Notes under the pieces: generated by a model
Databases searched by the model: none
Told to the model about the DNA's origin: nothing
Seen by the model: only the letters and a program-made list of their open reading frames with translations
Program-made: the position numbers and the translations under genes
Shown: piece after piece, positions 35,007 through 43,634 of the stretch
How positions within the stretch are numbered: the first letter of the stretch is position 1
How the letters are laid out: the number at the start of each line of letters is the position of its first letter
NCBI GenBank assembly: GCA_964478515.1
Contig: CAYZIL010000004.1
Coordinates: 16,771 to 80,770, forward strand
Direction: 5' to 3'
Length of the DNA: 64,000 nucleotides
From: HGM13233 sp964478515
Lineage (GTDB): Bacteria; Bacillota; Clostridia; Oscillospirales; Ruminococcaceae

Positions 35007-36893
35007 CTATTCTTTGTCCGCCTCTTTGGGCGGTTGGCAAGCTGCTTTTTTCAGCCAGATACTCAGCACCGAAATGTCCGCGGGATTAACGCCGCTGATG
35101 CGCGCCGCCTGTCCAAGTGACAGCGGGCGCACCCGCGCCAGTTTTTCCGCCGCCTCAGCGCGCAAGCCGCGCACCGCGCTGTAGTCTGTTTGCGGCGACA
35201 GCGGTATTTTTTCCTGCCGCCGCTGCTTGTCTATTACGGCTTGCTGGCGCTTGAGATAGCCCGAATATTTAATTTCCACCTCGGCCTTGGCGCCGATATC
35301 AGCCGCCGCCGCCGCGGGGTCAAGCGGCCGCAGCTGCTCGTACGAGACGCGCGGGCGGCGCAGCAGCTCGGCGAGCGTCACCGTGCCGGTAAGCGGCGCG
35401 GCGCCGGCGGCGCTCAGCAGCGCGGCAAGTTCGCGCGAGGGGTGTATTTTGGTCTGCTCGAGTCTTTGCAGCTCGTCCTTTAGCGATTGCTCGTTGGCGC
35501 AGTAGCGCTGCCAGCGGGCGTCGTCCAGTAAACCGATGCTGCGGCCGGTCGGACACAGCCGCCGGTCGGCGTTGTCCTGCCGCAGGCTCAAGCGGTATTC
35601 GCTGCGCGAGGTCATCATTCGGTAGGGGTCGCTGACGCCCTTGGTGACCAGGTCGTCGACCAGCGTGCCGATATAGGAGCCGCTGCGCGGCAGCACCAGC
35701 TGTTCGCGCCCCAGCGCGAGACTCGCGGCGTTAATACCGGCAAGCAGGCCCTGCGCGGCCGCCTCCTCGTAGCCGGAGGTGCCGTTAAACTGCCCGGCGC
35801 CGAAAAGGCCGCCGACCGTTTTCGTCTCCAGCGTCGGCAACAGCGACAGCGGGTCGACACAGTCGTACTCAATAGCGTAGGCCGGCCGCATTATTTCAAT
35901 ATTCTCAAAGCCCTCTATGGTGCGGTACATCTCCACTTGCACGTCGAGCGGCAGCGAGGAGGACATGCCCTGCAAATACATCTCGTCGGTATCGGCCCCA
36001 CAGGGCTCGACAAATATCTGGTGCCGCGCGCGCTGCGGGAAACGCACCACCTTGTCCTCAATTGACGGACAGTAGCGCGGGCCAATGCCCTCAATAGCGC
36101 CGCCGTAAAGCGGCGAGCGCCCGAGATTGGCGCGAATGACCGCGTGTGTGCGCTCGTTGGTGTAGGCGATATAGCAGCGGGCGCTGTTGACAAACGGCGG
36201 CGCGCTGGTCAGACAAAACGGCGTGATGTCGGCGTCGCCGTCCTGGGGTATTAATTTCGAATAATCAATACTGCGGCGGTGGACGCGCGCCGGCGTGCCG
36301 GTTTTGAAGCGGCGCACCGGCAGACCCAGCGCGAGCAGGCTCTCGCTCAATTGCGTCGCGGCGACAATATTGTCAGGACCGCTCACGCGGCTCATTTCGC
36401 CGACAAATATGCGCCCGCCAAGATAGGTACCGGTGGCGACGACCACCGCGCGCGCGCGGCAGTGCTCGCCGAAATTGGTAACGACGCCGCAAACGGCGCC
36501 GCGCTCACATTCAATTGCGGTGACCTCGGCCTGTTTTATAAACAGCCCCGGCTGGCGCTCCAGCGCCCGTTTCATATATTCGCTGTAACGGCGCCGGTCG
36601 CTCTGCACGCGCAGGCTGCGCACCGCCGGGCCCTTGCTTGAGTTGAGCATGCGGCTTTGCAAAAAAGTGGCGTCGGCCGCGCGGCTCATCTCGCCGCCGA
36701 GCGCGTCTATTTCAAACACCAAATGCCCCTTGGCTGTGCCGCCAATGGAGGGGTTACAGGGCATATTGCCTATCGCGTCCAGCGACAGAGTAAAAATGGC
36801 CGTGCGCGCGCCCAGGCGGGCGGCGGCCAGCGCAGCTTCGATGCCGGCGTGGCCGGCGCCGACTACTATTACATCATAACTGTCTTCGCACAT
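35007..36893 (-). CDS. mnmG: tRNA uridine-5-carboxymethylaminomethyl modification protein
   Basis: 628 residues, normal for MnmG/GidA. The FAD site is VIVVGAGHAGIEAALAAARLG. Family blocks are NPSIGGTAKGHL, RRYSEYMK, FKTGTPARVHRRSIDY, FGAGQFNGTSGYEEAAAQG and TSRSEYRLSLRQDNAD. With MnmE it places the cmnm5 group on wobble uridines. It starts two bases after the mnmE stop. Confidence 0.97.
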   Translation of the reverse strand: MCEDSYDVIVVGAGHAGIEAALAAARLGARTAIFTLSLDAIGNMPCNPSIGGTAKGHLVFEIDALGGEMSRAADATFLQSRMLNSSKGPAVRSLRVQSDRRRYSEYMKRALERQPGLFIKQAEVTAIECERGAVCGVVTNFGEHCRARAVVVATGTYLGGRIFVGEMSRVSGPDNIVAATQLSESLLALGLPVRRFKTGTPARVHRRSIDYSKLIPQDGDADITPFCLTSAPPFVNSARCYIAYTNERTHAVIRANLGRSPLYGGAIEGIGPRYCPSIEDKVVRFPQRARHQIFVEPCGADTDEMYLQGMSSSLPLDVQVEMYRTIEGFENIEIMRPAYAIEYDCVDPLSLLPTLETKTVGGLFGAGQFNGTSGYEEAAAQGLLAGINAASLALGREQLVLPRSGSYIGTLVDDLVTKGVSDPYRMMTSRSEYRLSLRQDNADRRLCPTGRSIGLLDDARWQRYCANEQSLKDELQRLEQTKIHPSRELAALLSAAGAAPLTGTVTLAELLRRPRVSYEQLRPLDPAAAAADIGAKAEVEIKYSGYLKRQQAVIDKQRRQEKIPLSPQTDYSAVRGLRAEAAEKLARVRPLSLGQAARISGVNPADISVLSIWLKKAACQPPKEADKE

Positions 36894-36895
36894 CT

Positions 36896-38272
36896 CTATT
36901 TACCCACACAGAATTTTGAAAAGACCTCGTCGACGACCGCGTCGCTGACCCGCTCGCCGGAAAGCTGCATTACCGCGTCCAGCGCCGCGTCTATCTCCAT
37001 GCCGACAACGTCCGGCGTCATGCCGTCGCGCAGCAGTGTCAGCGCCCGTTCCACCGCGGCGGCCGCGGCGGCGGCGGCAGAGTGCTGCCGCTCGTTGGCA
37101 AGCATGGCGGCGTCGGGGTCAAGCGCGTCTGTACCCAATGCGCGGCTAATCGCGGCGTCCAGCACTGCCGCGCTGTCGGAGTCGAGCGCGCTGATGCTGA
37201 CGACCGTCTCGAAATGCTTCTCAATATATTCGCTATCCAGCCGCCGCTCAAGGTCGGTCTTGTTTATTACCGCAACGGCGCGGCGGCCGCGCAGCGAGTC
37301 GATGAACTGTCTGTCCTCTTCGGTGAGCACCGCCGAGCTGTCGAACACCGCCAGCACCAGCTGCGCCTCGGCAAGGCTGCGCCGCGCCAGTGCGACGCCG
37401 AGCTTTTCCACAGCGTCGTCAGTCTCGCGCAGTCCGGCGGTGTCGCTGAGTATCAGCGTAGTGCCGCCCAGGCGCACGGCGCGCTGCACAACGTCCCGCG
37501 TCGTGCCGGCGACGGGCGTGACCAGCGCGCATTCGCAGCCGGCCAACAGGTTTAGCAGTGTGCTTTTTCCCACGTTGGGGCTGCCGGCAATAACCGTGGG
37601 TACGCCGCGCAGCGCCGCCATTGTGGCGGCATAGCCGTCCAAAAGCCGTCCCAGCGCGGCCGAGATTTGCTGCAAGCCGGCGTCCAGCTGCGCTGCGGCC
37701 AGCGGTTCGACATCCTCCTCGGGATAGTCGAGACTCGCGGCAATATGGCCGCTGAGCGCGAGCAGCTCGTCTTTGAGCCGCGTCGCTTCTTGCCACAGCC
37801 GCCCGCGCGCGGCGCTTTGCGCCGCCGCCTCGCCGCTCGCGCCGGCGGCGCCGATAATGTCGGCAATCGCCTCGGCCTCGGTGAGCGAAACGCGCCCGTT
37901 GAGCAGCGCGCGGCGGGTAAATTCACCCGCCGACGCCGGCACCGCGCCGGCGTCGAGCACGGCGCGCAGCACCGCGGCGGCCACCTGTTCGCCGCCGTGA
38001 CACATAATTTCGACTACGTCTTCGCCGGTATAGCTGTGCGGGGCGCGAAAAACCAGCACCACAGCCTCGTCCAGCACCCGCTCGCCGCTGACAACGTCGC
38101 CCAAACAGGCGGTATAGCCCGCCATGTCGCTCAGCTTGCGGCCGCGGCGGGAGCGAAACACCCGCTGCGCGCAATCTGCTGCGCCGTCGCCCGAAACGCG
38201 CACCACGGCAATGCCGCCGCGGCCGGGCGGCGTGGCTACCGCCGCTATTATATTGTGGATATATTCACTCAT
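36896..38272 (-). CDS. mnmE: tRNA modification GTPase
   Basis: 458 residues. The N-terminal tetrahydrofolate-binding domain begins SEYIHNIIAAVATPPGRGGIAVVRVSG. The GTPase domain shows GSPNVGKST (G1), TPVAGTTRD (G2), DTAGLRE (G3) and NKTD (G4). The C-terminus ends in FCVGK, the expected FCIGK-type motif. It works with MnmG, the next gene. A dispersed-repeat copy lies between it and jag. Confidence 0.97.
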   Translation of the reverse strand: MSEYIHNIIAAVATPPGRGGIAVVRVSGDGAADCAQRVFRSRRGRKLSDMAGYTACLGDVVSGERVLDEAVVLVFRAPHSYTGEDVVEIMCHGGEQVAAAVLRAVLDAGAVPASAGEFTRRALLNGRVSLTEAEAIADIIGAAGASGEAAAQSAARGRLWQEATRLKDELLALSGHIAASLDYPEEDVEPLAAAQLDAGLQQISAALGRLLDGYAATMAALRGVPTVIAGSPNVGKSTLLNLLAGCECALVTPVAGTTRDVVQRAVRLGGTTLILSDTAGLRETDDAVEKLGVALARRSLAEAQLVLAVFDSSAVLTEEDRQFIDSLRGRRAVAVINKTDLERRLDSEYIEKHFETVVSISALDSDSAAVLDAAISRALGTDALDPDAAMLANERQHSAAAAAAAAVERALTLLRDGMTPDVVGMEIDAALDAVMQLSGERVSDAVVDEVFSKFCVGK

Positions 38273-38357
38273 ATACTCTCACTCCTTACAGGAGCGCCTC
38301 GAAATTACAACCGCACCTAAAGGGCGCGGTTTGGTAAAGACCCATAAGGCAGAGCTG

Positions 38358-38590
38358 CTGCCGGCAATTGAAGACGCTTTCGGCAAAAGGCAAACCTAAG
38401 CGAACCTAAATTAAGCAAACGGGTGCGCTTTGTGTGCGCAAAGCTTTTTAAAATAGGTAAACGACGCTCTGGTTAGTCCCGGTAGTTTTCTGCCGCCCGT
38501 TAACCCCACAGCGACAAGCGGAGAATCTCTTGACTTCCCCGCGGCTCGCGCGTGCGGCGCAGCGTTCGTTTTCGTTTGTTGCGCTTTTGT
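38358..38590 (-). repeat. Dispersed intergenic repeat, copy D
   Basis: On the minus strand it shares with copy B the ACGAAAACGA lead, the AGTCAAGA...TTCTCC stretch and GGGGTTAAC. It shares with copy A the end region (AGCGTCTTC followed by GCCGGCA). It lies upstream of mnmE. Small frames across it are not genes. Confidence 0.7.
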
Positions 38591-38671
38591 GTTCGTCGGA
38601 GCGCCTGAGCGCGCCCGCCCGGCGAGCGGCATAAACCCCTTGCCGCGGCAATGAACTCAATAATGCCAAGG

Positions 38672-38710
38672 CAGAAAATAATGCCGGTCGGGCAAAGCGC
38701 CCGACCGGCA
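38672..38710 (-). terminator. Terminator-like hairpin after jag
   Basis: TGCCGGTCGGGC/GCCCGACCGGCA (12-bp perfect arms), followed on the minus strand by ATTATTTTCTG. It lies just beyond the jag stop, so mnmE downstream probably has a separate promoter. Confidence 0.65.
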
Positions 38711-38733
38711 CGCCGGCGCTTAAGGCGCCGTTA

Positions 38734-39792
38734 TTACAGTTCTATCTTGGAATAGAGCGTCGCACCCTCGGGCGCCTCTTTGGGCGCGCGCTGTTCGTCG
38801 GCCGCGGCGCTGTGCGCGGGTCTCGTGTCGGCTGGCGCCGCGCTGTCAGAGTCGCTGCGGTGCTGCAAGCGCGAACCGTAACGGTCGCCGCCGCGGCTGC
38901 GCGAGCGGTTGTCACGACCGCGCGGGGGGCGTCCGCCGCCGCGGGGATAACCCTCGGCGGAAATTACAATACAGCGGTTGGGGTCCTCGCCGATAGACTC
39001 GGACTTGACGCCCTCAATGCCCTGTACGGCGCTGTGAACTATGCGGCGCTCGTAGGGGTTCATCGGTTCCAGCGTCTGGCTGTGTTTGGTGCGGCGCACC
39101 TTTTCGGCGATGCGCACGGCCAGCGCCTGCAGCGTCTTTTCGCGCTTGCTGCGGTAATTGGCGACGTCGAGCACCACCTTGCTGTAGCTGCCGCCGGCGC
39201 GGCGGGTGTTGGTCAGCGAGCAGAGGTACTGCAGCGCGTCCATCGTTTCGCCGCGACGGCCGATAAGAATGGCCGCGTCGGCGCCGTCGACAATTATTTT
39301 TACGGTCTCACCGGCCTTGGCGTAAGAGTATTCCAGCTCGCTCGCGCCCATAATTCCGGCAAGATTTTTCAAATATTCAACCGCCTGGCGGGTAGAGTCG
39401 GACAATTCGCTCTCGTCCACCGGGACAAAGGGCAGCTCCTCAAGCTGGCGCGCCGGCCTGTCGGCGCTCTTTTTTTCCGCAGGGGCAGCGTTGTGCTCGG
39501 CGCTGTGCGGTTTTTTTGTCTGCTGCTTGGGGCGCGGGTTTTCGCGGCGGGGACGCTCGCTTTTTTCTGCGGGGGTCTGCGGCTCGTCGGGCTCGGCGGC
39601 CAGCAGCTCGCTGACTTTGACGACGTCCTGCGTCGTGGTCACTTTGACCTTGGCGGGACTCATGCCGAAAAGTCGCTTAGTCGGCATTTCCAGAATCTCG
39701 ACCGTAACCGAATCCCGGCCCAGGCCCAACTCGGTGCAGGCCGCTTCGACCGCTTCTTCTACAGTGCGGCCGGTTGTTACTAATTCTTGCAT
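38734..39792 (-). CDS. jag: SpoIIIJ-associated RNA-binding protein Jag (KhpB/EloR)
   Basis: 352 residues. Order: Jag_N domain (TTGRTVEEAVEAACTELG to KRLFGMSPAKVKV), a charged low-complexity linker (about 75-120), a KH domain with ILIGRRGETMDALQYL, an R3H domain (NPYERRIVHSAVQ) and an Arg/Gly-rich tail of about 70 residues. The tail is longer than usual. Jag/KhpB binds RNA and affects cell elongation in Gram-positive cocci. It follows yidC by 54 bases, as usual. Confidence 0.93.
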   Translation of the reverse strand: MQELVTTGRTVEEAVEAACTELGLGRDSVTVEILEMPTKRLFGMSPAKVKVTTTQDVVKVSELLAAEPDEPQTPAEKSERPRRENPRPKQQTKKPHSAEHNAAPAEKKSADRPARQLEELPFVPVDESELSDSTRQAVEYLKNLAGIMGASELEYSYAKAGETVKIIVDGADAAILIGRRGETMDALQYLCSLTNTRRAGGSYSKVVLDVANYRSKREKTLQALAVRIAEKVRRTKHSQTLEPMNPYERRIVHSAVQGIEGVKSESIGEDPNRCIVISAEGYPRGGGRPPRGRDNRSRSRGGDRYGSRLQHRSDSDSAAPADTRPAHSAAADEQRAPKEAPEGATLYSKIEL

Positions 39793-39846
39793 GAGAGATC
39801 CTTTCTGCTTGTTCTGTTTGAGTCGCGGCGACTCAATAAGACGACG

Positions 39847-40923
39847 TCAGTCGTCGTAACGCTCGGCGTCTATTTCGCGAGCGCGCTGCAAGCGCAGCTT
39901 ATCCAACTCGGTATTCGAGACGGTTTTTTCGACTATCTCGCCGCTGTCGTCTTTCAGTTTGACTGTTTTTTGAACAACTTTTTTCTTTGCTTTTTTCTTC
40001 TCCTCGGCCTTGGCGCGGAACTCCTCCGCCAGCTTGTCCGGGTCTATCATCTTGTGCAGTATCAGCGACTGGAGAATAATGCAGACGTTGGACATGGACC
40101 AATAGAGCGAGAATCCGGCAGGATACATAAACGAGAACACGGCGAACAGCACCGACATCATGACTATGGTCACGGTCATCTGGTTGCCGCCGGAGGCGCG
40201 CTGGCCGCTGAGTTTGGAGTTTATCAGCTGTGAGAACAGCATGGTGACTATGGAAATAACCGGAATTATCCAAATCCAGCCAAATTCCTTAATGCTGGGA
40301 GTCTCGTAAAGCTGAATGGGACCGAGCGACATTTTGAAGTCGCCAATGGTGTTGAGCGCCGACTGCATTGCGCTGTTGCCCGAGGCAAGCTGCGTAAAGC
40401 GCGCGGTGTAGGCGGGGTCCTGAACATATTTTATGACATTGCTTTCCAGCAGTCTTGTGTTGGAAAGTGTCACGCCCAGTTCGCCCATTATGGTGGTGGT
40501 CAGCTCTTTAATAGGAGCGAGCACATCGCTGCCAATGCGCAGCATGTAGGTCAGCGGGCTGTAAATGACCTCAATAAGGCCGAAGATGATTGGGAACTGC
40601 ACGAGCAGCGGCAGACAACCCGCCAGGGGGTTTATGCCGTATTCCTGCTGCAGCTTTGACATCTCTTCCTGCTGGCGCCGCTTGTCGTTTGCGTATTTTT
40701 TTTGAATTTCGTCCATCATCGGCTTATAGGCGGCGGTCATCGCCGTCATCCGCTGCTGTTTGATGGAAAGCGGGAACATGAGTACCTTGGTTATCAGCGT
40801 GAACAGGAACAGCGCCAAAACGTACGCAAGTCCGTCAAGACCGATAATGTCGTGCGCAAAGATGTAGCAATACTTCATGATCCAGCCGAGAGGTATTGCT
40901 ATTATGCCCCAAATGCTTGACAT
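39847..40923 (-). CDS. yidC: Membrane protein insertase YidC/OxaA
   Basis: 358 residues. The conserved core runs FLFTLITKVLMFPLSIKQQRMTAMTAAYKPMMDEIQKKYANDK through GCLPLLVQFPIIFGLIEVIY to AGFSLYWSMSNVCIILQ. Five membrane helices and a Lys-rich C-terminal tail that can touch ribosomes are visible. There is no SPII lipobox, unlike B. subtilis SpoIIIJ. It lies between yidD and jag. Confidence 0.95.
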   Translation of the reverse strand: MSSIWGIIAIPLGWIMKYCYIFAHDIIGLDGLAYVLALFLFTLITKVLMFPLSIKQQRMTAMTAAYKPMMDEIQKKYANDKRRQQEEMSKLQQEYGINPLAGCLPLLVQFPIIFGLIEVIYSPLTYMLRIGSDVLAPIKELTTTIMGELGVTLSNTRLLESNVIKYVQDPAYTARFTQLASGNSAMQSALNTIGDFKMSLGPIQLYETPSIKEFGWIWIIPVISIVTMLFSQLINSKLSGQRASGGNQMTVTIVMMSVLFAVFSFMYPAGFSLYWSMSNVCIILQSLILHKMIDPDKLAEEFRAKAEEKKKAKKKVVQKTVKLKDDSGEIVEKTVSNTELDKLRLQRAREIDAERYDD

Positions 40924-41024
40924 AGAGAAAGTCCTCCAGGTTGTTGTGACCAGCCAACAGTCGCCGGCGGCCCTATTCTTTCATATGTAAATCGGGCGGC
41001 CTTACCGGCAACCTTACATGAAAG

Positions 41025-41258
41025 CTATTTTTTTCGCTGCGGCACGGGGTCGTAACCGCCGCGGCACAGCGGGTTGCAGCGCAGCAGCCGCCAGGCGGCC
41101 AAAGCCAGCCCGACGAAAACGCCGCGGGTCTCTATTGCCTCCAGCGCGTACTGCGAACAAGTGGGGTAAAACCGGCAGTGCGGCCCGAGCAGCGGCGAAA
41201 TAAAGCGCTGATAAAAGCGGATAGGAAGCATAAAAATTTTGCGGATAAGCGCTGTCAT
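41025..41258 (-). CDS. yidD: Membrane protein insertion efficiency factor
   Basis: 77 residues with the complete YidD motif set: LPIRFYQRFISPLLGPHCRFYPTCSQYALEAI, GLALAAWRLLRCNPLCRGGYDPVP. It overlaps rnpA by four bases (ATGA). Confidence 0.95.
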   Translation of the reverse strand: MTALIRKIFMLPIRFYQRFISPLLGPHCRFYPTCSQYALEAIETRGVFVGLALAAWRLLRCNPLCRGGYDPVPQRKK

Positions 41259-41653
41259 TGTTCAATAACACCGGCTTTGCGCAAGCAGCGGCGCAGCGGC
41301 GCAGCAAGTTCGGTAGACTTTGCGCGCAGCACCGCAGCACGGCAGACCACGACAATGTCAAAATTGCCGCGCAGCTCGCCGCTGAGTGCCGAAAGCGCGG
41401 CGTTGACTACCCGCCTTGCGCGGTTGCGCTCTACCGCACCGCCAATTTTTTTGCTGGCGGTTATGCCTGTGCGTATGCCAAGGCTGCGGTTGCGCAACAC
41501 GTACACAACCACGGCCTGGTCTACAAAACTTGCGCCCTTGCGGTATACCCGCTGAAACTGGTAGTTGCGGTTGAGCACGGGTCTTGCGCTGTGATGATTT
41601 TTTTTCGAAAAAGAAAAGCCGCCGTTGGTCCCGGCTGGCTTTGTGTTACGCAC
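41255..41653 (-). CDS. rnpA: Ribonuclease P protein component
   Basis: 132 residues as an open frame. RnpA homology begins near LNRNYQFQRVYRKG (residue 27) and includes GITASKKIGGAVERNRARRVV, the RNR motif that binds RNase P RNA. The GTG at 41653 overlaps the end of rpmH by eight bases. A GTG at 41578 would remove the 25-residue extension but has no ribosome site. The start is therefore uncertain; coupling to rpmH is likely. Confidence 0.9.
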   Translation of the reverse strand: MRNTKPAGTNGGFSFSKKNHHSARPVLNRNYQFQRVYRKGASFVDQAVVVYVLRNRSLGIRTGITASKKIGGAVERNRARRVVNAALSALSGELRGNFDIVVVCRAAVLRAKSTELAAPLRRCLRKAGVIEQ

Positions 41654-41780
41654 TGAGTTTGGCTCTGCCCTTTGCGCGGCGGCGGGCTAAAACCTTGCGG
41701 CCGTTTTTGGTAGCCATGCGTTTCATGAAGCCATGCTCAGCGGAACGCGAGCGCTTTTTGGGTTGAAATGTTCTTTTCAC
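41646..41780 (-). CDS. rpmH: 50S ribosomal protein L34
   Basis: 44 residues starting at GTG (VKRTFQPKKRSRSAEHGF, then ATKNGRKVLARRRAKGR), the standard L34 sequence. AAGGAG lies about nine bases upstream. It is first in the rpmH-rnpA-yidD-yidC-jag block, divergent from dnaA. Confidence 0.96.
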   Translation of the reverse strand: MKRTFQPKKRSRSAEHGFMKRMATKNGRKVLARRRAKGRAKLSA

Positions 41781-41815
41781 CGTTATTTCTCCTTGATTTA
41801 GCCTTGCAAAAGATA

Positions 41816-41844
41816 AGTATAAAATAAAATACAATAAGTGTCAA
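41816..41844 (-). promoter_or_regulatory. Sigma-A promoter of rpmH
   Basis: Consensus TTGACA, a 17-base spacer and TATACT on the minus strand, about 36 bases before the rpmH start. Confidence 0.8.
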
Positions 41845-41942
41845 CCAGTTTTTTGCCGGCGTGCCGCATTACTTTAAATTTATGGTCATCTCTCACAAAA
41901 TTTATTTTATTGTTTTGTAGGGTTTTCTCGAAATATTTTAGA

Positions 41943-41989
41943 CATCCGCGCTTCCGGATGTTGAAAACTCCCGTCCATAATGATATAAT
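41943..41989 (+). promoter_or_regulatory. dnaA promoter with overlapping DnaA-box-like motif
   Basis: TTGAAA (41961-41966), a 17-base spacer and TATAAT (41984-41989). A CATCCG/CGGATG hairpin (41943-41960) abuts the -35. The reverse-strand motif TTTTCAACA (41959-41967) overlaps the -35, which would allow DnaA autoregulation if it is a true box. Confidence 0.7.
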
Positions 41990-42030
41990 TTATTAGATAT
42001 TATTAATATGTATTATATGGAGCCGGTGCG

Positions 42031-43332
42031 ATGGAATCTTTACAACAGTGTCTTGAGGCGGTTCTCGAGTACTGCCGCCCGCGTGTGGTAGAGACCACCT
42101 TCAATATATTTTTCACCCCCCTTGCGCCTGTCTCGTTTGAGGACAACCTCGTAACGCTGTCGACGCCCAGCTCTTTTTTGCACGGCACTATTGTCAACAA
42201 GTATTCGCCGCTGCTCAAAGAGGCTTTTTGCGCCGTGCTCGGCTTTGACGTTGAGCTGGAAGTAATTATTGCCAAAGACGACGAGCCGCTGCCGGATGCC
42301 GCCGCCGTGGCTGTCGGCGATGCCGCTTTTACTTTTGACAGTTTTATTGTCGGCAGCAACAACAAATTTGCCCACGCGGCCGCTCAGGCCGTTGCCGCGC
42401 GACCGGCGACAAACTACAACCCGCTGTTTATTTACGGCGCCTCGGGTCTCGGCAAAACTCACCTGATTATCGCCATAAAAAACGAGGTATTGCGCCGCAA
42501 CGAAAATTACAACGTCGTTTATGTGGACGGCGAACAGTTTACCAACGAGCTTATTGCGGCTATCGGCCGCGGCTCGACGGTCGCCTTTCACGAGACCTAC
42601 CGCAGCGCCGACATGCTGCTCGTAGACGACATTCAGTTTATTGCCGGCAAGGACACGACACAGGAAGAATTTTTTCACACCTTCAACACCCTGTACAAGT
42701 CCGGCAAACAGATAGTTCTCACCTCCGACCGGCCGCCCAAGGAAATACGCCAGCTGGAAGAACGCCTGCGCACCCGTTTTGAGTGGGGGCTTATTGCCGA
42801 CATTCAGCCGCCCGATTTCGAGACCCGCGCCGCAATTATCAACCGCAAGTCGAAGACGCTCGGTTTCGAACTGCCTGTGGAGGTCACCGAATTTATTGCC
42901 AACCGCATAAAGACCAACGTGCGCCAGCTTGAGGGCATTGTCAAAAAAATTAACGCCTACCGTTTAATGGAGGGTGCGACGCCCTCGGTCGGCATTGCCC
43001 AAAACGCCATTCGCGACATTCTCAGCGAGGAACAGCGGCCGCTGCCAATAACAATAGAAAAAATTATTGAGGAAGTCGCGCGCACCTACAACGTCTCGCC
43101 CGAGGACATCCGCTCGGCAAAACAAAACGCGGCAGTCTCGCAAGCGCGGCAGGTCTCTATGTACATAATCCGCGAGGTCACCGGCATAACGATGGAGAAA
43201 ATCGGCGAAGAATTTAACGGCCGCAACTATTCGACCGTGGTCTACGCCATAAATAAAATAGAGGACATTCTCGAAAACGACAATTCACTGCGGCTGACCG
43301 TCAACGACATTATTAAAAACGCCAAGAGCTGA
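42031..43332 (+). CDS. dnaA: Chromosomal replication initiator protein
   Basis: 433 residues. Domain I is short; domain III has Walker A GASGLGKTHL, Walker B LLVDDIQFI and sensor/arginine-finger region LEERLRTRFEWG. Domain IV has AVSQARQVSMYIIREVTGITMEKIGEEFNGRNYSTVVYAINKI in pieces. The usual DNA-reading signature GRDHTT is GRNYST here, a double change at residues that contact box bases. DnaA opens oriC and controls transcription. The start ATG follows GGAG. Confidence 0.96.
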   Translation: MESLQQCLEAVLEYCRPRVVETTFNIFFTPLAPVSFEDNLVTLSTPSSFLHGTIVNKYSPLLKEAFCAVLGFDVELEVIIAKDDEPLPDAAAVAVGDAAFTFDSFIVGSNNKFAHAAAQAVAARPATNYNPLFIYGASGLGKTHLIIAIKNEVLRRNENYNVVYVDGEQFTNELIAAIGRGSTVAFHETYRSADMLLVDDIQFIAGKDTTQEEFFHTFNTLYKSGKQIVLTSDRPPKEIRQLEERLRTRFEWGLIADIQPPDFETRAAIINRKSKTLGFELPVEVTEFIANRIKTNVRQLEGIVKKINAYRLMEGATPSVGIAQNAIRDILSEEQRPLPITIEKIIEEVARTYNVSPEDIRSAKQNAAVSQARQVSMYIIREVTGITMEKIGEEFNGRNYSTVVYAINKIEDILENDNSLRLTVNDIIKNAKS

Positions 43333-43634
43333 ACCGCGACAAATTGCGCACGTTAGCGCACAAGCTTCAACAAGTTTTTAAAGTTTAACACCGCGAGTTC
43401 ACCGCCGCTGTCAAAGGTAGCCGCGCCAAAATATTTTCACCAAATCCGCCACAAAAGTTCAACAACCGGCGCGGCCGAAAAAAGCCGCCGTGCGCGGGAC
43501 TTTCAGCCGTTTTGCCCGGTTTCAACAACACCTACTACTGCTACTAAAAAGATAACTATATAAAGAGCTGACTAAATACGATATTTTGCGCCGGCAAGCG
43601 CGGAACTAATCCATAAATTTCGGGGGTACCTAAC
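43333..43634 (+). other. oriC: oriC region (dnaA-dnaN spacer)
   Basis: 302 bases without a gene. Same-strand motifs with core TTCAACA occur at 43366, 43458 and 43521, and TTTTCACCA lies at 43434. They are DnaA-box-like but off-consensus. Five bases after the last one comes CTACTACTGCTACTA (43532-43546), matching the B. subtilis DnaA-trio arrangement at the unwinding site. AT-rich sequence follows (43547-43590). Gene polarity switches around this locus, which supports an origin. Confidence 0.75.
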
